Positions 1-11,020 of a DNA stretch of 64,000 nucleotides are shown here, piece by piece; within the stretch, counting starts at the first letter, position 1, and every line of letters starts with the position of its first letter. The position numbers and the translations under genes are program-made. Source of the stretch: Pseudoalteromonas neustonica (GTDB taxonomy: Bacteria > Pseudomonadota > Gammaproteobacteria > Enterobacterales > Alteromonadaceae); assembly GCF_001653135.1 (NCBI RefSeq), contig NZ_BDDS01000005.1, positions 248,001 to 312,000 of the forward strand, read 5' to 3'. The notes under the pieces are model-generated. The model ran no database searches. It saw nothing but the letters and a program-made list of their open reading frames with translations, and had not been told where the DNA came from.

Positions 1-498
1 GCAATAGGCCTGGAAAGTAAACAAGGGCTGGGCTCTACATTTACTTTTACTTTGCCACGCATTTCACCGCTAGCAAAAACAGAGCAGTTAGAAACACGCT
101 TCAACGATATAGATACAAGCAGCTTATCGTTTGTTGATTTTAAAATATTATTAGTAGAAGACAACCCCCTAAACCAACATGTTGCAACTGCAATATTAAA
201 AACAAAAGGGTGCGTTGCGGATATTGCTAATGATGGTTTTGAGGCGATTGAAAAAGTGTCACAGACACCTTATGACCTAGTTCTTATGGATATTCAAATG
301 CCTAATATGGATGGTTTACAAGCGACTAAGGTTATTCGTAATGAGCTATTTATGAGCGAGCTGCCTATTATTGGCTTATCAGCAAATGCGCATGATGAGG
401 ATGCGAAAAAAGCATTAGCAACAGGTATGGACGATTACTTAACTAAACCAATTGATGCTGATAAATTATTTAAAACGATGTGGCATTATTTACAATAA
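1..498 (+). CDS. Hybrid sensor histidine kinase, C-terminal part (ATPase end plus receiver domain)
   Basis: The frame is open from base 1, so the gene starts upstream of the window. The first codons read as the glycine-rich G2 end of a histidine-kinase ATPase domain (GLESKQGLGSTFTFTLP). A linker of about 30 residues leads to a complete response-regulator receiver domain: acidic pair in LLVEDN, phospho-acceptor Asp in LVLMDIQMPNMDG, the Ser/Thr switch in GLSANA, and the Lys of the TKPID motif. The gene ends right after the receiver, so no Hpt domain follows. The likely role is phosphorelay signalling from an unknown stimulus. A TTG at 52 could be mistaken for a start, but the upstream ATPase residues in the same frame argue against that. 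Confidence 0.9.
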   Translation, partial: AIGLESKQGLGSTFTFTLPRISPLAKTEQLETRFNDIDTSSLSFVDFKILLVEDNPLNQHVATAILKTKGCVADIANDGFEAIEKVSQTPYDLVLMDIQMPNMDGLQATKVIRNELFMSELPIIGLSANAHDEDAKKALATGMDDYLTKPIDADKLFKTMWHYLQ

Positions 499-649
499 GT
501 GTATAAAGCGTTTTTGGCATTTATTTTAAATGTTTTCATCTTTGTCATGCAGACAAATGACCTCAATAAAGAAAACAAAATCATCTAAACTTGAATTACC
601 TATTTAAGTGCGTATGATCCGCGCAAATTTAACTGACTGAGTGCTAATT

Positions 650-1651
650 ATGATTAATAAAAAACTCCCTTTGCTAGATATCCATCGCCATTTAGACGGT
701 AATGTTCGTGCGCAAACTATTCTTGATTTGGGCCGTCAGTTCAATATCAAATTACCCGCCGATAATGTGGCGGCGCTAATACCGCATGTGCAAGTCATTG
801 ATCCAGAACCAAACCTAATGGCCTTTTTGCAAAAATTAGATTGGGGTGTCGCCGTACTGGGTGATTATGATGCCTGTCGTCGTATTGCAATTGAAAACAT
901 TGAAGATGCACAAGCGCAAGGTTTAGATTATGTTGAGCTTCGTTTTAGCCCTTATTATATGGCGCAAAGCCAAGGGCTGCATCCGCAAGGCGTTGTAGAA
1001 GCCGTGGTTGATGGTATAAAAAGTGCCACTCAAAGCAGCAGTGTTAAAGCTAATTTAATTGGCATTATGTCACGTACTTATGGCACCAAAATTTGTCAAC
1101 AAGAGCTTGATGCGTTGCTTGCATTTAAAAGTGATTTAGTGGCTGTAGATTTAGCCGGTGATGAAATTGGTTTTCCGGGAGAGCTATTTGTTGATCACTT
1201 TAAACAGGTCCGAAATGCCTACCTAGCCGCTACTATTCATGCGGGCGAAGCACTTGGTGCTGCAAGTATTTGGCAAGCAATTAATGAGCTTGGAGCAGAG
1301 CGTATTGGCCATGGTGTAAAAGCGATTGAAGATGTAAAGCTAATGGACTACCTGCGAGATAATCGCATAGGCATTGAATCATGCTTAACCAGTAATGTGC
1401 AAACGAGTACCGTTGCTAGCTTAGATGTGCATCCACTGAAACGCTTTTTAGATCATGGTATTTTAGCGTGTATTAATACGGATGATCCTGCTGTTGAAGG
1501 CATTGAAATTGAGCATGAATATGCAGTTGCCGCACCAGCGGCTGGTCTGACGCAAGCTGACATGGAAAAAGCGCAAGTAAATGCACTCGAGATAGCCTAT
1601 TTGAGTGATGCTGAAAAGCAACAGTTAAAACAGAGTGCCGCTGCTAAATAG
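650..1651 (+). CDS. add: Adenosine deaminase
   Basis: This cytosolic zinc enzyme deaminates adenosine and deoxyadenosine to inosine and deoxyinosine in purine salvage. The protein (about 333 residues) follows E. coli Add closely along its whole length as I remember it. Visible motifs are the metal-binding DIHRHLDGN near the N-terminus, [12 protein letters not shown], the zinc/catalytic [13 protein letters not shown], and the C-terminal [10 protein letters not shown] and NTDDPAV segments carrying the remaining metal ligand. I chose ATG at 650; an in-frame GTG at 641 would add three residues. It is a stand-alone gene with a 150-bp leader and is ordinary core genome. Confidence 0.95.
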   Translation: MINKKLPLLDIHRHLDGNVRAQTILDLGRQFNIKLPADNVAALIPHVQVIDPEPNLMAFLQKLDWGVAVLGDYDACRRIAIENIEDAQAQGLDYVELRFSPYYMAQSQGLHPQGVVEAVVDGIKSATQSSSVKANLIGIMSRTYGTKICQQELDALLAFKSDLVAVDLAGDEIGFPGELFVDHFKQVRNAYLAATIHAGEALGAASIWQAINELGAERIGHGVKAIEDVKLMDYLRDNRIGIESCLTSNVQTSTVASLDVHPLKRFLDHGILACINTDDPAVEGIEIEHEYAVAAPAAGLTQADMEKAQVNALEIAYLSDAEKQQLKQSAAAK

Positions 1652-1667
1652 CAGCGACGTACGCCAC

Positions 1668-2081
1668 CTAATGTTCTTTTTGACAGCTTAAGTAGTTGTC
1701 AAAAAGAGCTTTAAGAATATCGCTTCGGCCAATCATACCAATCACCGTTGTGCCCTCTACAACAGGGTAATTTTTTGGCTTTCCCGTTTTCATTTGTTCG
1801 GCTAGTTCAATAATATTGGTATCACCGCTGACGGTAACCACATCAGTTTGCATCAGCTGAGCTACTTTGACTACGCCATCACAAAAATAACTATTTTGCA
1901 TTAATGGCTTTAGTAGTTCTTGTTCAGAAATAAAACCTACCAAACACTTATCCTCATTAAATACAGGTGCCCCCATCAGTTTGAATTTTTGTAATTCTGA
2001 AATAGCCGTAGTCATTTCAGTTTCAGGTGTGATATTGGGTAGTTTGCGTTGCATAAAATCTTTTACTTTTGTATTTAACAT
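1668..2081 (-). CDS. CBS-domain protein
   Basis: A 137-residue protein made almost only of two CBS domains (about 1-65 and 70-137). Each has the usual pattern of a PxxT/D-rich strand, a hydrophobic helix and a GFISEQELL or GMIGRSDIL strand-helix. CBS pairs bind adenosyl nucleotides, and stand-alone pairs are usually cytoplasmic energy or redox sensors that act on a partner protein. The start codon ATG at 2081 has a strong upstream GGGGAGAG ribosome site. It converges with add, the two stop codons being 16 bp apart. The partner is unknown. Confidence 0.85.
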   Translation of the reverse strand: MLNTKVKDFMQRKLPNITPETEMTTAISELQKFKLMGAPVFNEDKCLVGFISEQELLKPLMQNSYFCDGVVKVAQLMQTDVVTVSGDTNIIELAEQMKTGKPKNYPVVEGTTVIGMIGRSDILKALFDNYLSCQKEH

Positions 2082-2200
2082 TTGGGTCTCTCCCCGTTAA
2101 TGACTTGTACAAAGTATGGTTAATGAATGGGTTTTTGGGAAATTGTTTATGTTGATTGCTCTGATAGGTTAAAACAATCAGATCACCAGTTGTTGGTAAT

Positions 2201-2914
2201 TTATTTATTTTCCGGGCAATCAATATCAACGTGGTATTTTGCTTTAACTAACTCAATATAGTGTGAGAGACTTTTGTGTGAACTGGTGTTGAATGTATTC
2301 GCTAGTGAGGTAATGCTTTGGATGCGATCTAAGCGAAATTCCCGATAGTCATTACGTAATTGGCAGTGAGCGATGAGCGTCCATTTTGCGCCCCAATATA
2401 CGAGCCCAAGAGGATCTACAATGCGGTGGCTTGGCTGCTGGTTAACATCTAGGTAATGAAATTCAATACAGGTTTTATTGGTAATAGCTTTACGAAGTTG
2501 CAATGTAATTTCTTGGTGGGTTTTATCATGGTTAAAGGCCGACACTAAATAAGGTAATTCTTCGACTTGCTGTTTTAGCTTTTCAGGCAATACGGCATTT
2601 ATTTTAGCTATTGCAGCTTGGGCTTTGGCAGCTAATTGTGGGTCAGTCCATGCACTCACCATTTTACTACCTAGTAGAAGCGCTTGTAATTCTTCTAATG
2701 TAAACATCATTGGGGGAAGATCGTAGTGTGCTATTAGGTAACCCACCCCCGTATCACCTTCAATGGGCACGCCAGAACTTTGAAGGTGTTGAATATCGCG
2801 ATAAATGGTTCGTTGAGATACTTGCAGTCGATTAGCAAGTTCATTTGCAGTAACCGCAAAGCGGCGACCTTTTAGCATATTTACTAATTGAAACAGCCGC
2901 TCTGATTTATGCAC
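2201..2914 (-). CDS. YafY-family transcriptional regulator (HTH_11 + WYL domain)
   Basis: A 237-residue regulator with an N-terminal winged helix-turn-helix (about 5-60, ANELANRLQVSQRTIYRDIQHL) and a C-terminal WYL ligand-sensing domain (about 140-225) with the HYLDVNQQPSHRIVDPLGLVYWGAKWTLIAHC core typical of the DeoR/YafY type. The start is GTG at 2914, supported by AAGGA seven bases upstream; no ATG fits the conserved N-terminus. It lies downstream of a small dimeric-barrel gene on the same strand (77 bp gap). That gene may be its target, as is common for YafY regulators; this is an inference. Confidence 0.85.
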   Translation of the reverse strand: MHKSERLFQLVNMLKGRRFAVTANELANRLQVSQRTIYRDIQHLQSSGVPIEGDTGVGYLIAHYDLPPMMFTLEELQALLLGSKMVSAWTDPQLAAKAQAAIAKINAVLPEKLKQQVEELPYLVSAFNHDKTHQEITLQLRKAITNKTCIEFHYLDVNQQPSHRIVDPLGLVYWGAKWTLIAHCQLRNDYREFRLDRIQSITSLANTFNTSSHKSLSHYIELVKAKYHVDIDCPENK

Positions 2915-2991
2915 GAACGTATCCTTTATCGTTTAAGTTAATGTATTTAAGCGGATTTTTGGGAAGTAATTTAACTCAGACTTTAGGTAGC

Positions 2992-3312
2992 TCAACTTTG
3001 CTGGCAAGCTGTTTGGCTTAATACTTCGTAATGGGTTAATTGTACACTTTGTTTTTCAATTAATGCTGCAAATTGTTGGCACTGCTCGTTTTCAAAAAAC
3101 ATATCACTCACTCGTTTCGCATCTGCGGGAGTCGCAAAGTATATAACATCAATATATTGCTGGGTTTCTGCTTGTTTAGCAAGTGAGCGATAAAACACTC
3201 CTGGTTGCTTGTCGATAAAGTTTTGGAAGGTATTATTGGCGATATGAAATTGTGCCAAATCTGTGTCGTTATTTAGTTTAAAAGTGATAACTTCGATTAC
3301 GTTAGTGGTCAT
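2992..3312 (-). CDS. Small dimeric alpha/beta-barrel (ABM-like) protein
   Basis: A 106-residue cytoplasmic protein with the look of a ferredoxin-like dimeric barrel: a first strand VIEVITFKL, a long helix with NTFQNFIDKQPGVFYRSLAK, a strand YIDVIYFATPADAKR and a closing helix and strand. The family covers antibiotic biosynthesis monooxygenase-like and stress proteins, and no catalytic residue pins down an activity. The ATG start has AAGGAG upstream. It is co-directional with the YafY-like regulator immediately downstream and may be controlled by it. Specific function unknown. Confidence 0.65.
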   Translation of the reverse strand: MTTNVIEVITFKLNNDTDLAQFHIANNTFQNFIDKQPGVFYRSLAKQAETQQYIDVIYFATPADAKRVSDMFFENEQCQQFAALIEKQSVQLTHYEVLSQTACQQS

Positions 3313-3372
3313 AATTGTGCTCCTTGTTTAAGAGCGAACAGTAAACCATAATGTATTGTCAGGGAGTGTCAG

Positions 3373-3424
3373 TAGCCAGCTTAATTATATCAATTTGGTG
3401 CAATTGAAATAATTAAGCTGGCTA
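3373..3424. terminator. Long perfect hairpin downstream of fre
   Basis: Two 15-bp arms (TAGCCAGCTTAATTA at 3373-3387 and its exact complement at 3410-3424) enclose a loop that folds again (CAATT / AATTG). It sits in the 126-bp gap between fre and the barrel gene. The T run that would make it an intrinsic terminator (3431-3436) lies on the plus-strand side. Read from fre on the minus strand the hairpin has no U tract, so it may act as an RNA 3'-end stabiliser or a Rho-independent stop for antisense transcripts. Confidence 0.5.
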
Positions 3425-3438
3425 TAATGGATTTTTTA

Positions 3439-4152
3439 TTACTTAATAAACGCGAATGCGTCAGCGTACATGTTTTCGCGGATTGCACCATGAGCAATAA
3501 AATCATCTCGTACGATGCCAATCATGTCAAAACGCCCTGCCATGTAAATATCATATGGCGAAAGGGAGGCAATATCGCTCATCACGGCTTTATGTACGTA
3601 GCCAGTATGGCCTGTCCAGCTGACTGTTGGGTTTTCAACGACAGGGATAAAAGTAAAGTTTTCTCGGCTATTAGCCCACGTTTGCATTTCAGTGTGTGCA
3701 TATAAAGCCGATTCTTCACGTACACCCCAATAAAATAAAACAGGGCGGTCACAACCAATTTCGCTTAAATGATCAGCCATTGATTTTGCGTATGAAAAAC
3801 CAGTGCCGCCAGCGAGTAAAATAATCGGGCGTTCGCATTGTAGGCGTAGTTGCGAAATACCTAAGCCCGTTTCAATGGTTACTTTGGTATTGTTAGTGTG
3901 TGCATCACGTAAATGTTCAAGGGTTTGCATGGCGTATGAGTCAACTGCAGATGCGCCAATATGTAATTCAAGCTCGTCACACTGTGAAGGACGGCTAGCA
4001 ATTGAAAATGCACGCTTGTCTTTCTCACCAAGCACAACTTGTAAGTATTGGCCTGCTTCAAATTTAACACTTTCAATTGGTTTTAAAATAACTTTGTGAA
4101 CAAATTCAGTTAATGGGCTGATAGCAACAACGTCAGCATGTAATGTTTGCAT
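3439..4152 (-). CDS. fre: NAD(P)H-flavin reductase
   Basis: A 237-residue oxidoreductase of the ferredoxin-NADP reductase fold, close to Fre/LuxG. The flavin-binding motif RAFSIASRP is near residue 50, the nucleotide-binding LLAGGTGFSYAKSMADH near 110 and the C-terminal YMAGRFDM near 205. Such enzymes reduce free FMN or riboflavin with NAD(P)H, and the reduced flavin can serve ferric reduction or the prenylated-FMN chemistry of UbiD. It lies 106 bp downstream of ubiD on the same strand, the same gene pair as in E. coli, so the two are probably co-transcribed. Confidence 0.92.
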   Translation of the reverse strand: MQTLHADVVAISPLTEFVHKVILKPIESVKFEAGQYLQVVLGEKDKRAFSIASRPSQCDELELHIGASAVDSYAMQTLEHLRDAHTNNTKVTIETGLGISQLRLQCERPIILLAGGTGFSYAKSMADHLSEIGCDRPVLFYWGVREESALYAHTEMQTWANSRENFTFIPVVENPTVSWTGHTGYVHKAVMSDIASLSPYDIYMAGRFDMIGIVRDDFIAHGAIRENMYADAFAFIK

Positions 4153-4258
4153 GGTTTACCTTTTAGCACTGTTTGCAGATACGCATTCGAATTTCTCAAT
4201 TCTAGCATATCTGCACAGGGATTTTATAGACTGTTAATTCATCAGTTAGATGATCAAA

Positions 4259-5725
4259 CTATAGAATATCAAGACTTTGCCAAATATCATCAACACGGTC
4301 TTTAGTGGCTTGGTCCATAACGATAGGTTCACCCCATTCGCGCGTTGTTTCACCAGGCCATTTGTTGGTTGCATCCATACCCATTTTAGAACCAAGGCCA
4401 GAAACAGGTGATGCAAAATCTAAATAGTCAATCGGTGTATTTTCAATTAAAGTTGTATCACGAGCGGGATCCATGCGTGTTGTAATAGCCCAAATTACGT
4501 CGTTCCAGTCTCGGGCATTGACGTCGTCATCACACACGATTACAAACTTAGTGTACATAAATTGACGTAAAAACGACCATACACCCATCATTACTCGTTT
4601 AGCATGGCCAGGGTATTGTTTTTTCATGGTCACGACAGCCATGCGGTATGAGCAGCCTTCAGGCGGTAAGTAAAAATCGACAATCTCAGGAAATTGCTTT
4701 TGTAAGATTGGTACGAATACTTCGTTTAGTGCAACGCCTAGAATTGCAGGTTCATCTGGTGGACGGCCGGTAAAAGTACTGTGGTAAATTGGATCCTTGC
4801 GATGCGTCATATGCGTGACGGTCATAACTGGAAATTCATCCACTTCATTGTAGTAACCAGTGTGATCGCCATAAGGACCTTCTGGCGCTACTTCACCAGG
4901 CATGATATAGCCTTCCAATATGATTTCAGCACTGGCAGGCACTTGTAGATCATTTGATATCGACTTAACTACTTCTGTTTTGCTACCACGAAGTAAGCCA
5001 GCAAATGCGTATTCACTTAGGGTGTCAGGTACAGGCGTTACTGCACCTAAAATTGTAGCAGGATCTGCGCCAAGTGCGACTGATACAGGGTAAGGTTCGC
5101 CAGGGTTTTCTTTACACCATTCTTGAAAATCAAGTGCGCCGCCACGGTGTGAAAGCCAGCGCATGATTATTTTATTTTTACCAAGTAATTGTTGACGGTA
5201 AATACCTAAGTTTTGACGCTTTTTGTAAGGTCCTTTGGTGACGGTTAAGCCCCAAGTGATAAGGGGAGCTACATCGCCAGGCCAGCAATGTTGGATTGGC
5301 AGTTTAGTTAAATCTACCTCATCGCCTTCAATGATAATTTGTTGGCAAGGTGCTTTTTTTACTTCTTTGGCTGGCATATTAAGTACTTGCTTAAATACCG
5401 GAATTTGCCCTAGCGCTTCTTTAATGCCTTTTGGTGGTTCTGGCTCTTTTAGAAATGCCAGTAGTTTACCAACTTCACGAAGCTCACTAACATCATCTTT
5501 ACCCATGCCCATAGCAACACGTTTAGGTGTGCCAAATAGGTTGGCTAAAACAGGCATCGAATGCCCTTTGGGGTTTTCAAACAGTAAAGCTGGGCCTTGA
5601 GCTCGCAGCGTGCGATCGGCTATTTCGGTCATTTCTAGGTAAGGGTCAATTTCTTGGTGAATACGTTTAAGCTCACCTTTTTCTTCTAGTAATTTGATAA
5701 AATCACGGAGATCTTTATATTTCAT
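4259..5725 (-). CDS. ubiD: 3-octaprenyl-4-hydroxybenzoate carboxy-lyase
   Basis: This decarboxylase of ubiquinone biosynthesis uses prenylated FMN made by UbiX. The 488-residue length equals that of typical UbiD, and the sequence matches the family from [10 protein letters not shown] to the end. Visible family blocks include [42 protein letters not shown] and [13 protein letters not shown], which carries conserved acidic and Arg/His residues of the prFMN site. ATG at 5725 begins the conserved N-terminus; the ribosome site is weak. It is followed by fre and transcribed divergently from the GGDEF-EAL gene. Confidence 0.96.
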   Translation of the reverse strand: MKYKDLRDFIKLLEEKGELKRIHQEIDPYLEMTEIADRTLRAQGPALLFENPKGHSMPVLANLFGTPKRVAMGMGKDDVSELREVGKLLAFLKEPEPPKGIKEALGQIPVFKQVLNMPAKEVKKAPCQQIIIEGDEVDLTKLPIQHCWPGDVAPLITWGLTVTKGPYKKRQNLGIYRQQLLGKNKIIMRWLSHRGGALDFQEWCKENPGEPYPVSVALGADPATILGAVTPVPDTLSEYAFAGLLRGSKTEVVKSISNDLQVPASAEIILEGYIMPGEVAPEGPYGDHTGYYNEVDEFPVMTVTHMTHRKDPIYHSTFTGRPPDEPAILGVALNEVFVPILQKQFPEIVDFYLPPEGCSYRMAVVTMKKQYPGHAKRVMMGVWSFLRQFMYTKFVIVCDDDVNARDWNDVIWAITTRMDPARDTTLIENTPIDYLDFASPVSGLGSKMGMDATNKWPGETTREWGEPIVMDQATKDRVDDIWQSLDIL

Positions 5726-5893
5726 TGTCGGCTGCTTTAAGGCTTAAATTAGAGTCATTATACTTGAGTCATTTTTATTAGCGAGTTTACTCGGCTTTGT
5801 TTATGCTACATTATTATTTTTCATTTATTGCCTTTCTCACATTAAAGTTTCATTGGGCTATAGTTATACTTTAGATAAGAAAGGGGGGTTCAC

Positions 5894-8527
5894 TTGCGCA
5901 AAACTTTTATTTATAAGGTATTAATTTTAAAAGTAATTATTTTTATGGCCTGCCTTCATTGTCGTACGGGTATTGCTGCCGATGATTTATCCACTATTAT
6001 TTCCCCGGCTCTTTTTAAAAACCACAGTGCTATTATGTTAATTATTGACCCTGAGTCAGGTGATATTGTTCAAGCAAATGATGCCGCGGCCTTATTTTAT
6101 GGTTTCAATGTAAGTGAGCTGGAAAAAAAATCTATTCAGCAAATTAATATTTTTACTAACGAGCAGGTGGCACAAGAGCGTGCAGCTGCACGTACTGAAG
6201 GTCGTAATTATTTTGTTTTTAAACATCGTTTAGCAAGCGGTGATATGCGTACTGTCAGTGTCTATTCAACCCCCTTTAATGTTAATGGTAAAACACAGCT
6301 GTTGTCGGTGATTCATGATATCTCTTCACAACGAAGTTTAGAAAAAGAGTTATGGCGTTACCAAGAAAACCTCGAAGAGCTAATTCGTATACAAATAGGT
6401 GAAATAGAAAAGAAGCAAAGTGATCAGCTTTTACTAGCGATTATTTCAATTGCTTTACTATGCGTACTATTACTAATTTTAAGTGTACTGGCAACACGAT
6501 TACGAAGAGCAAAGCGAGCAGCGCAGCAAGATAGCTCTAAGCTGCAAGCTATTTTTGATAGTATTGATGACTTACTTATTTTTGCTGAACCGAACCAACG
6601 TATTTCTGCTGCAAATAAAAAAGCACAACAAATACTAACCGCTAAAATGCCACTTTTTGGTCGTTTTATGTATGAGTTTGAGGTGAGCCAAACACTATCT
6701 AGCGATGCAATTAATGAGCATGAATATAAAGGTGCAGAAGGAAATTTTTGGGGGGAATATACCTGTACGAAAGTGGTTGATAATGATGCTCGTCACTTGG
6801 GAAGCATTCATTTTATACATGATATTTCAGAGCGTATAGCCACGCGACGTCAACAACGTTTAGCGAGTACTGTTTTTGCGACTACTAATGAGGGAGTGTT
6901 TGTTTCCAATGGCAAAAACGAAATCATTATGGTGAATCGTGCTTTTATAAATATTACAGGTTACTCACAAGATGATGCCTTAGGGAAAACGCCAAGTTTA
7001 CTTAACTCTGGCCGACATAATAGTGAGTTTTTCAAAGCGATGTATTTGCAATTAAATACACAAGGGCAGTGGGAAGGTGAAATATGGAACCGACGTAAAG
7101 ATGGTTGTATTTACCCTTGCTGGCTGAGTATTGCAGTCGTTTTTGATGATACAAAAAATATAGAAATGTTTGTGGCAATTCTAAACGACATTAGCTTACG
7201 CAAAGAAAATGAACAAGAAATGTGGCTACAAACTAATTTAGACACGTTAACAGGCTTGCCAAATAGGCAGCACTTTTATAATAAGGTTGATCAGCAAATG
7301 TTGCATGCTCAAGCAGAGCAAAAACGCTTAGCTATTTGCTTTATTGATTTAGATCGATTTAAAAGTGTGAATGATACCCTCGGACATGCAACGGGAGACT
7401 TATTATTATTAGAGGCGTCAAAACGAATAAAGGCGTGTATGAGTAGTGGTAACCTTGTTGCGCGCTTAGGAGGGGATGAGTTTTCTCTCCTGCTGACGAA
7501 CATCAATACTGTTAATCAAATTGAACATATTGCGTTAAAAGTACTTAATGCTTTGAACTCACCTTTTGTAATCGCAGAGCATGAAGTATTTGTTTCGGGC
7601 AGTATGGGTATAACGCTTTACCCTGATGATGGCTTGGAGCGTAAAATTCTTATTCGCAATGCAGATAGTGCAATGTATAAAGCGAAAGAAAAGGGGCGAA
7701 ACTGTTTTGAGTTCTTTACACCAGGCATGCATGAACAGGCACAAGCTCGCAGTCAGCTTGAGGGGGCGTTACACAAAGCGCTCAGTAACAATGAGTTTAC
7801 GATTCATTATCAACCAATTATAAGTATTGATGGTGAAAGGCTCGGTTGCGAAGCTCTACTGCGTTGGTATAACCCAGAATTAGGTCATGTTTCGCCTGCT
7901 GATTTTATCCCTATTTGTGAAGAGCTAGGCTTGATAGTGCCAATTGGCGCATGGGTATTGCGTGAAGCATGTCAGCAAGCCAGTAACTGGTGTTGTAAGC
8001 TCGATGGTAACTTCTTTATTACGGTTAACTTCTCTAGTGTGCAGTTTGTCCGACAGAATGTATCTGAATTAGTTAAAGAGTGCTTGGCTGAAACAGGACT
8101 CGCAGCAGAGTGTTTAAGTCTTGAAATTACTGAAACAGTGCTTGCAGATAGTAGTGATACAACATTAAAGCAATTACAAGCAATTCGCGCCCAAGGCGTT
8201 GGTTTAGCAATAGATGACTTTGGGACCGGCTACTCTTCTTTAAGCTATTTAAAGCGCTTTCCGTTAACTAAGCTCAAAATTGATCGCGAGTTTATAAAAG
8301 AACTACCTGATAACACTGAAGATTGTGCTTTGGTCAGTGCCATTATTTCCATGGCAAATAATTTAAAACTAAAAGTGATTGCCGAAGGGGTTGAAACCCA
8401 AGAGCAAGAGGATTTTCTACGCAATTTAAATTGCGATTACATACAAGGGTTTTTATATAGTAAGGGCTTACCGAATGATGAATTTGAGTTGTTTTTAGAA
8501 GCGAATAGCTCGCACATTAAAATTTAA
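5894..8527 (+). CDS. Membrane PAS-GGDEF-EAL cyclic-di-GMP signalling protein
   Basis: An 877-residue protein. Its order is a signal peptide (1-28), PAS (about 33-150), a coiled stretch, a transmembrane helix (about 178-200), a PAS (about 214-312), a PAS (about 320-440), GGDEF and EAL. The diguanylate cyclase motif GGDEF is intact at 526-530 and the phosphodiesterase EAL is intact at 653-655 (CEALLRW), so both making and breaking of c-di-GMP are possible. Start: TTG at 5894 preceded by AAGGGGGG; it gives a proper signal sequence, while the first ATG (5945) would cut into it. The stop overlaps the convergent chemotaxis gene by 11 bp. Confidence 0.9.
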   Translation: MRKTFIYKVLILKVIIFMACLHCRTGIAADDLSTIISPALFKNHSAIMLIIDPESGDIVQANDAAALFYGFNVSELEKKSIQQINIFTNEQVAQERAAARTEGRNYFVFKHRLASGDMRTVSVYSTPFNVNGKTQLLSVIHDISSQRSLEKELWRYQENLEELIRIQIGEIEKKQSDQLLLAIISIALLCVLLLILSVLATRLRRAKRAAQQDSSKLQAIFDSIDDLLIFAEPNQRISAANKKAQQILTAKMPLFGRFMYEFEVSQTLSSDAINEHEYKGAEGNFWGEYTCTKVVDNDARHLGSIHFIHDISERIATRRQQRLASTVFATTNEGVFVSNGKNEIIMVNRAFINITGYSQDDALGKTPSLLNSGRHNSEFFKAMYLQLNTQGQWEGEIWNRRKDGCIYPCWLSIAVVFDDTKNIEMFVAILNDISLRKENEQEMWLQTNLDTLTGLPNRQHFYNKVDQQMLHAQAEQKRLAICFIDLDRFKSVNDTLGHATGDLLLLEASKRIKACMSSGNLVARLGGDEFSLLLTNINTVNQIEHIALKVLNALNSPFVIAEHEVFVSGSMGITLYPDDGLERKILIRNADSAMYKAKEKGRNCFEFFTPGMHEQAQARSQLEGALHKALSNNEFTIHYQPIISIDGERLGCEALLRWYNPELGHVSPADFIPICEELGLIVPIGAWVLREACQQASNWCCKLDGNFFITVNFSSVQFVRQNVSELVKECLAETGLAAECLSLEITETVLADSSDTTLKQLQAIRAQGVGLAIDDFGTGYSSLSYLKRFPLTKLKIDREFIKELPDNTEDCALVSAIISMANNLKLKVIAEGVETQEQEDFLRNLNCDYIQGFLYSKGLPNDEFELFLEANSSHIKI

Positions 8528-10538
8528 ACCTTTCAACAGCACTTGCTAAAGAGTGAGCTAGTTGGTTTACATTCTCACTTTGGCTGGCTAAAGTGTTGGC
8601 GTGGTTAGCATTATTTTGTGCTTGTATAGTTACTTTAGCCATGATTTGTTTAATATCATTACTGTTATCAAGTTGATGGTGTGAAGAGTTAGCTATTTGC
8701 TGACTCATTTGGTTAATTGTGGCTAAGGTACTTTTTATTTTATCGACTGCTTGGTTTAGCTCACTGCTGTTTGTTACGCATTGTTGTGCTTGTTGTTGGC
8801 CATCGTTGATTTCATGATGGGCAGAACTGGCTTGATGTTGTAACGTTTGGATCATGGTATGGATTTCGCTCGTTGAACTTTGCGTTCGCGCAGCAAGAGA
8901 GCGAACTTCGTCGGCCACAACAGCGAAACCGCGGCCATTTTCACCCGCTCGGGCGGCTTCAATCGCAGCATTGAGGGCAAGTAAATTAGTTTGCTCGGCA
9001 ATGCTGCTAATAGTATCTACAATTGCGCCAATTAATTGGGTGTGTTGCGTGAGCTCTTCTGTACAAAGTACTGCTTGATCAAGACGAGTAAGTAGCGCTT
9101 CAATTCGCTGACTATTCCTATCAGCAATTTGGTTTACGTCATTAGCAAATTGCGAAGCATTGGCTATTTCATTAGAGGTAATATCAGCTTGTTCACATAC
9201 TGTTTGAGAATTGTTTAGCATATTTTCGGCAAGTGATGTCGCGTCTGCGATTCGTGTAAGTTGCTGCTGTGCTGCAAGAGTCATTTGCTGCCCTTGTTCG
9301 CTGGTGCTAATTGCTGATTGGTCCAAAGTATGTGCATTGTCGCTGATATCAACGAGCAATTTACTTAAATCATCACTGAGCCGATTAATATTATTTAATA
9401 ATGCGCCGAACTCATCATCACTGCGTGGGTGAGTACGTCTTGATAAATCTCCTGATGCTATTCTGGATAGCGCTTTATTTACCGCATTTAAGGGTTTAAG
9501 CATTGATCTTGTAGTCAGCACAGAGATCAAAGCTGCAAATGAAATCAGTATGAGGCTAATAATTACAGCCAATGTAGAGCCTGTACTTATTGTTGACTTT
9601 GCATCGTTTTGTAAGGCTGTAAAGCGTTGATCAGCAAGTTGAGTAAGTTGGATTATTAGTTGTTCGGTATCTTGAAATTGTTGCTGAAAATCTGTGAATG
9701 TTTTTTCGGCTAAAATGCGATTAGTAAGCATTGTATTTTGCTGCTGGTAAATGGTAGCTAGTTGTTCATTAACGTCAGCCATTTGAGCTGTAAGAGACGT
9801 AAAGTTTGCTGCATTGTGTAGTTCACTGGCTTGTTGCTGTAAATAGGTAAAGTTTGAGCGAATATTATCAAGTAAAAAATCGGTGTCTTGTTGGTGCTCG
9901 CTAAGCACTTTTAGTGAACTAATGTACTTAATACTTTTTACATTACTGGCAAGAGTGAAAAGTAGATCATCTATTCGAGTTGCAGTACCCACGATTGAAT
10001 CCAATAATCGCTGTTGTTGACTGGTTACTTCTAAAAGCTCTAAATCAAGTAGCGCGTTACTTAAAGTAGCGAGATTCACTGTATAAAAACTGCTTGATTT
10101 TTCGACAGCAATGCCAGCGTCTAAGCCAGATTTTTTTGCACTGAACATGCTGGAGCTAGTCTCAGCGAGGTTTGTATAGCTATTACCTATAAGTGATAGT
10201 AGCGATTGCATTTTTGGCTGATCTTGTAGCTGTTGCTGCAGTTGAGAGAGCTTTTCGTTTAGCTTTTTTTGCTCAGCTATTGCGCGTTGCTGCTCTTGCT
10301 GTAATTTTACTACTGTACTTTGGCTATACGCGACGGCATTAAATTTAGTGATCGACAGCAGTGATAGTTGCAGTGCCTTACTTTGCTGCTGCACAGGGAC
10401 TGCGAGCGTTTCAATATCTGAGTTCGCGATGCTAATTTTGCCAAGAGACCAATAAAAAAAGCTACTACTGGCTAGCATCAGCAGACCAATTGCGGAAAAT
10501 GCAAATACCACTTTATATTTTATTGCAATTGTTTGCAT
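8517..10538 (-). CDS. Methyl-accepting chemotaxis protein
   Basis: A 673-residue receptor with an N-terminal transmembrane helix (about 10-30), a long helical Gln-rich periplasmic region to about 310 without a recognisable Cache fold, a second membrane helix (about 318-342), a HAMP domain (about 340-395) and a signalling domain. The highly conserved hairpin tip [20 protein letters not shown] and [15 protein letters not shown] is present, so it should couple to CheW/CheA. The ligand is unknown. It converges with and slightly overlaps the GGDEF-EAL gene. Confidence 0.93.
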   Translation of the reverse strand: MQTIAIKYKVVFAFSAIGLLMLASSSFFYWSLGKISIANSDIETLAVPVQQQSKALQLSLLSITKFNAVAYSQSTVVKLQQEQQRAIAEQKKLNEKLSQLQQQLQDQPKMQSLLSLIGNSYTNLAETSSSMFSAKKSGLDAGIAVEKSSSFYTVNLATLSNALLDLELLEVTSQQQRLLDSIVGTATRIDDLLFTLASNVKSIKYISSLKVLSEHQQDTDFLLDNIRSNFTYLQQQASELHNAANFTSLTAQMADVNEQLATIYQQQNTMLTNRILAEKTFTDFQQQFQDTEQLIIQLTQLADQRFTALQNDAKSTISTGSTLAVIISLILISFAALISVLTTRSMLKPLNAVNKALSRIASGDLSRRTHPRSDDEFGALLNNINRLSDDLSKLLVDISDNAHTLDQSAISTSEQGQQMTLAAQQQLTRIADATSLAENMLNNSQTVCEQADITSNEIANASQFANDVNQIADRNSQRIEALLTRLDQAVLCTEELTQHTQLIGAIVDTISSIAEQTNLLALNAAIEAARAGENGRGFAVVADEVRSLAARTQSSTSEIHTMIQTLQHQASSAHHEINDGQQQAQQCVTNSSELNQAVDKIKSTLATINQMSQQIANSSHHQLDNSNDIKQIMAKVTIQAQNNANHANTLASQSENVNQLAHSLASAVERFKF

Positions 10539-10614
10539 AGCACACTCATAAATACAGGCTAAATAATGAGTGTAGCAGTCTTTTTATAAAATATAAGGAT
10601 GAGAGGATATTGAG

Positions 10615-10902
10615 TTATTGTAAATTGCAGTGGTATTTATTGCCATCGATAATCAGCATAGCCTCTTTGCCTTTAGTCCAAAATAGCACGTTTTCGTTGG
10701 TGTATTTTACGCCTGATGCACTGCGTTGCCTTATTAGTTGATATTGGTGTTTATTGTAATCAAGCGTTGCAGACTCTTCATCTTGGTTGGTTATGGTTGC
10801 GTTGAGTTTGCTATCACATGTAAATGTATCAATATTCTCCTGCTGTGTGCAGGCGCTGAGTGTGATTAATAAGCTCGTAGTCAATAGTAGTGCTTTATAC
10901 AT
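10615..10902 (-). CDS. MliC-family lipoprotein, inhibitor of C-type lysozyme
   Basis: A short lipoprotein (about 95 residues) with signal peptide MYKALLLTTSLLITLSAC, whose Cys is the lipobox residue, followed by an eight-strand MliC/PliC-like domain: FTCDSKLNATI, LIRQRSASGVKY, NENVLFWTKGKEAML and a final Cys in YHCNLQ. The conserved SASG and FWxKG motifs bind the active site of C-type lysozyme in known family members. I chose ATG at 10902, with AAGGATA upstream. A longer frame to 10938 would put 12 non-signal residues ahead of the signal peptide. Confidence 0.8.
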   Translation of the reverse strand: MYKALLLTTSLLITLSACTQQENIDTFTCDSKLNATITNQDEESATLDYNKHQYQLIRQRSASGVKYTNENVLFWTKGKEAMLIIDGNKYHCNLQ

Positions 10903-11020
10903 AAAAGGTATCCTTGAGTTATGGTATTTGCACAGCATAGCAAACGAAAATTAACCGTTGGTGAAAGTGTCGCTTTACGCTATGTTAAAATCAAATAATT
11001 TTAAAATTTAAGGAACAAGG

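Noticed and set aside
2023-2229. 68-codon frame between the CBS gene and the WYL regulator
   Set aside because: It overlaps both neighbours, has no ribosome site and no family-like pattern.
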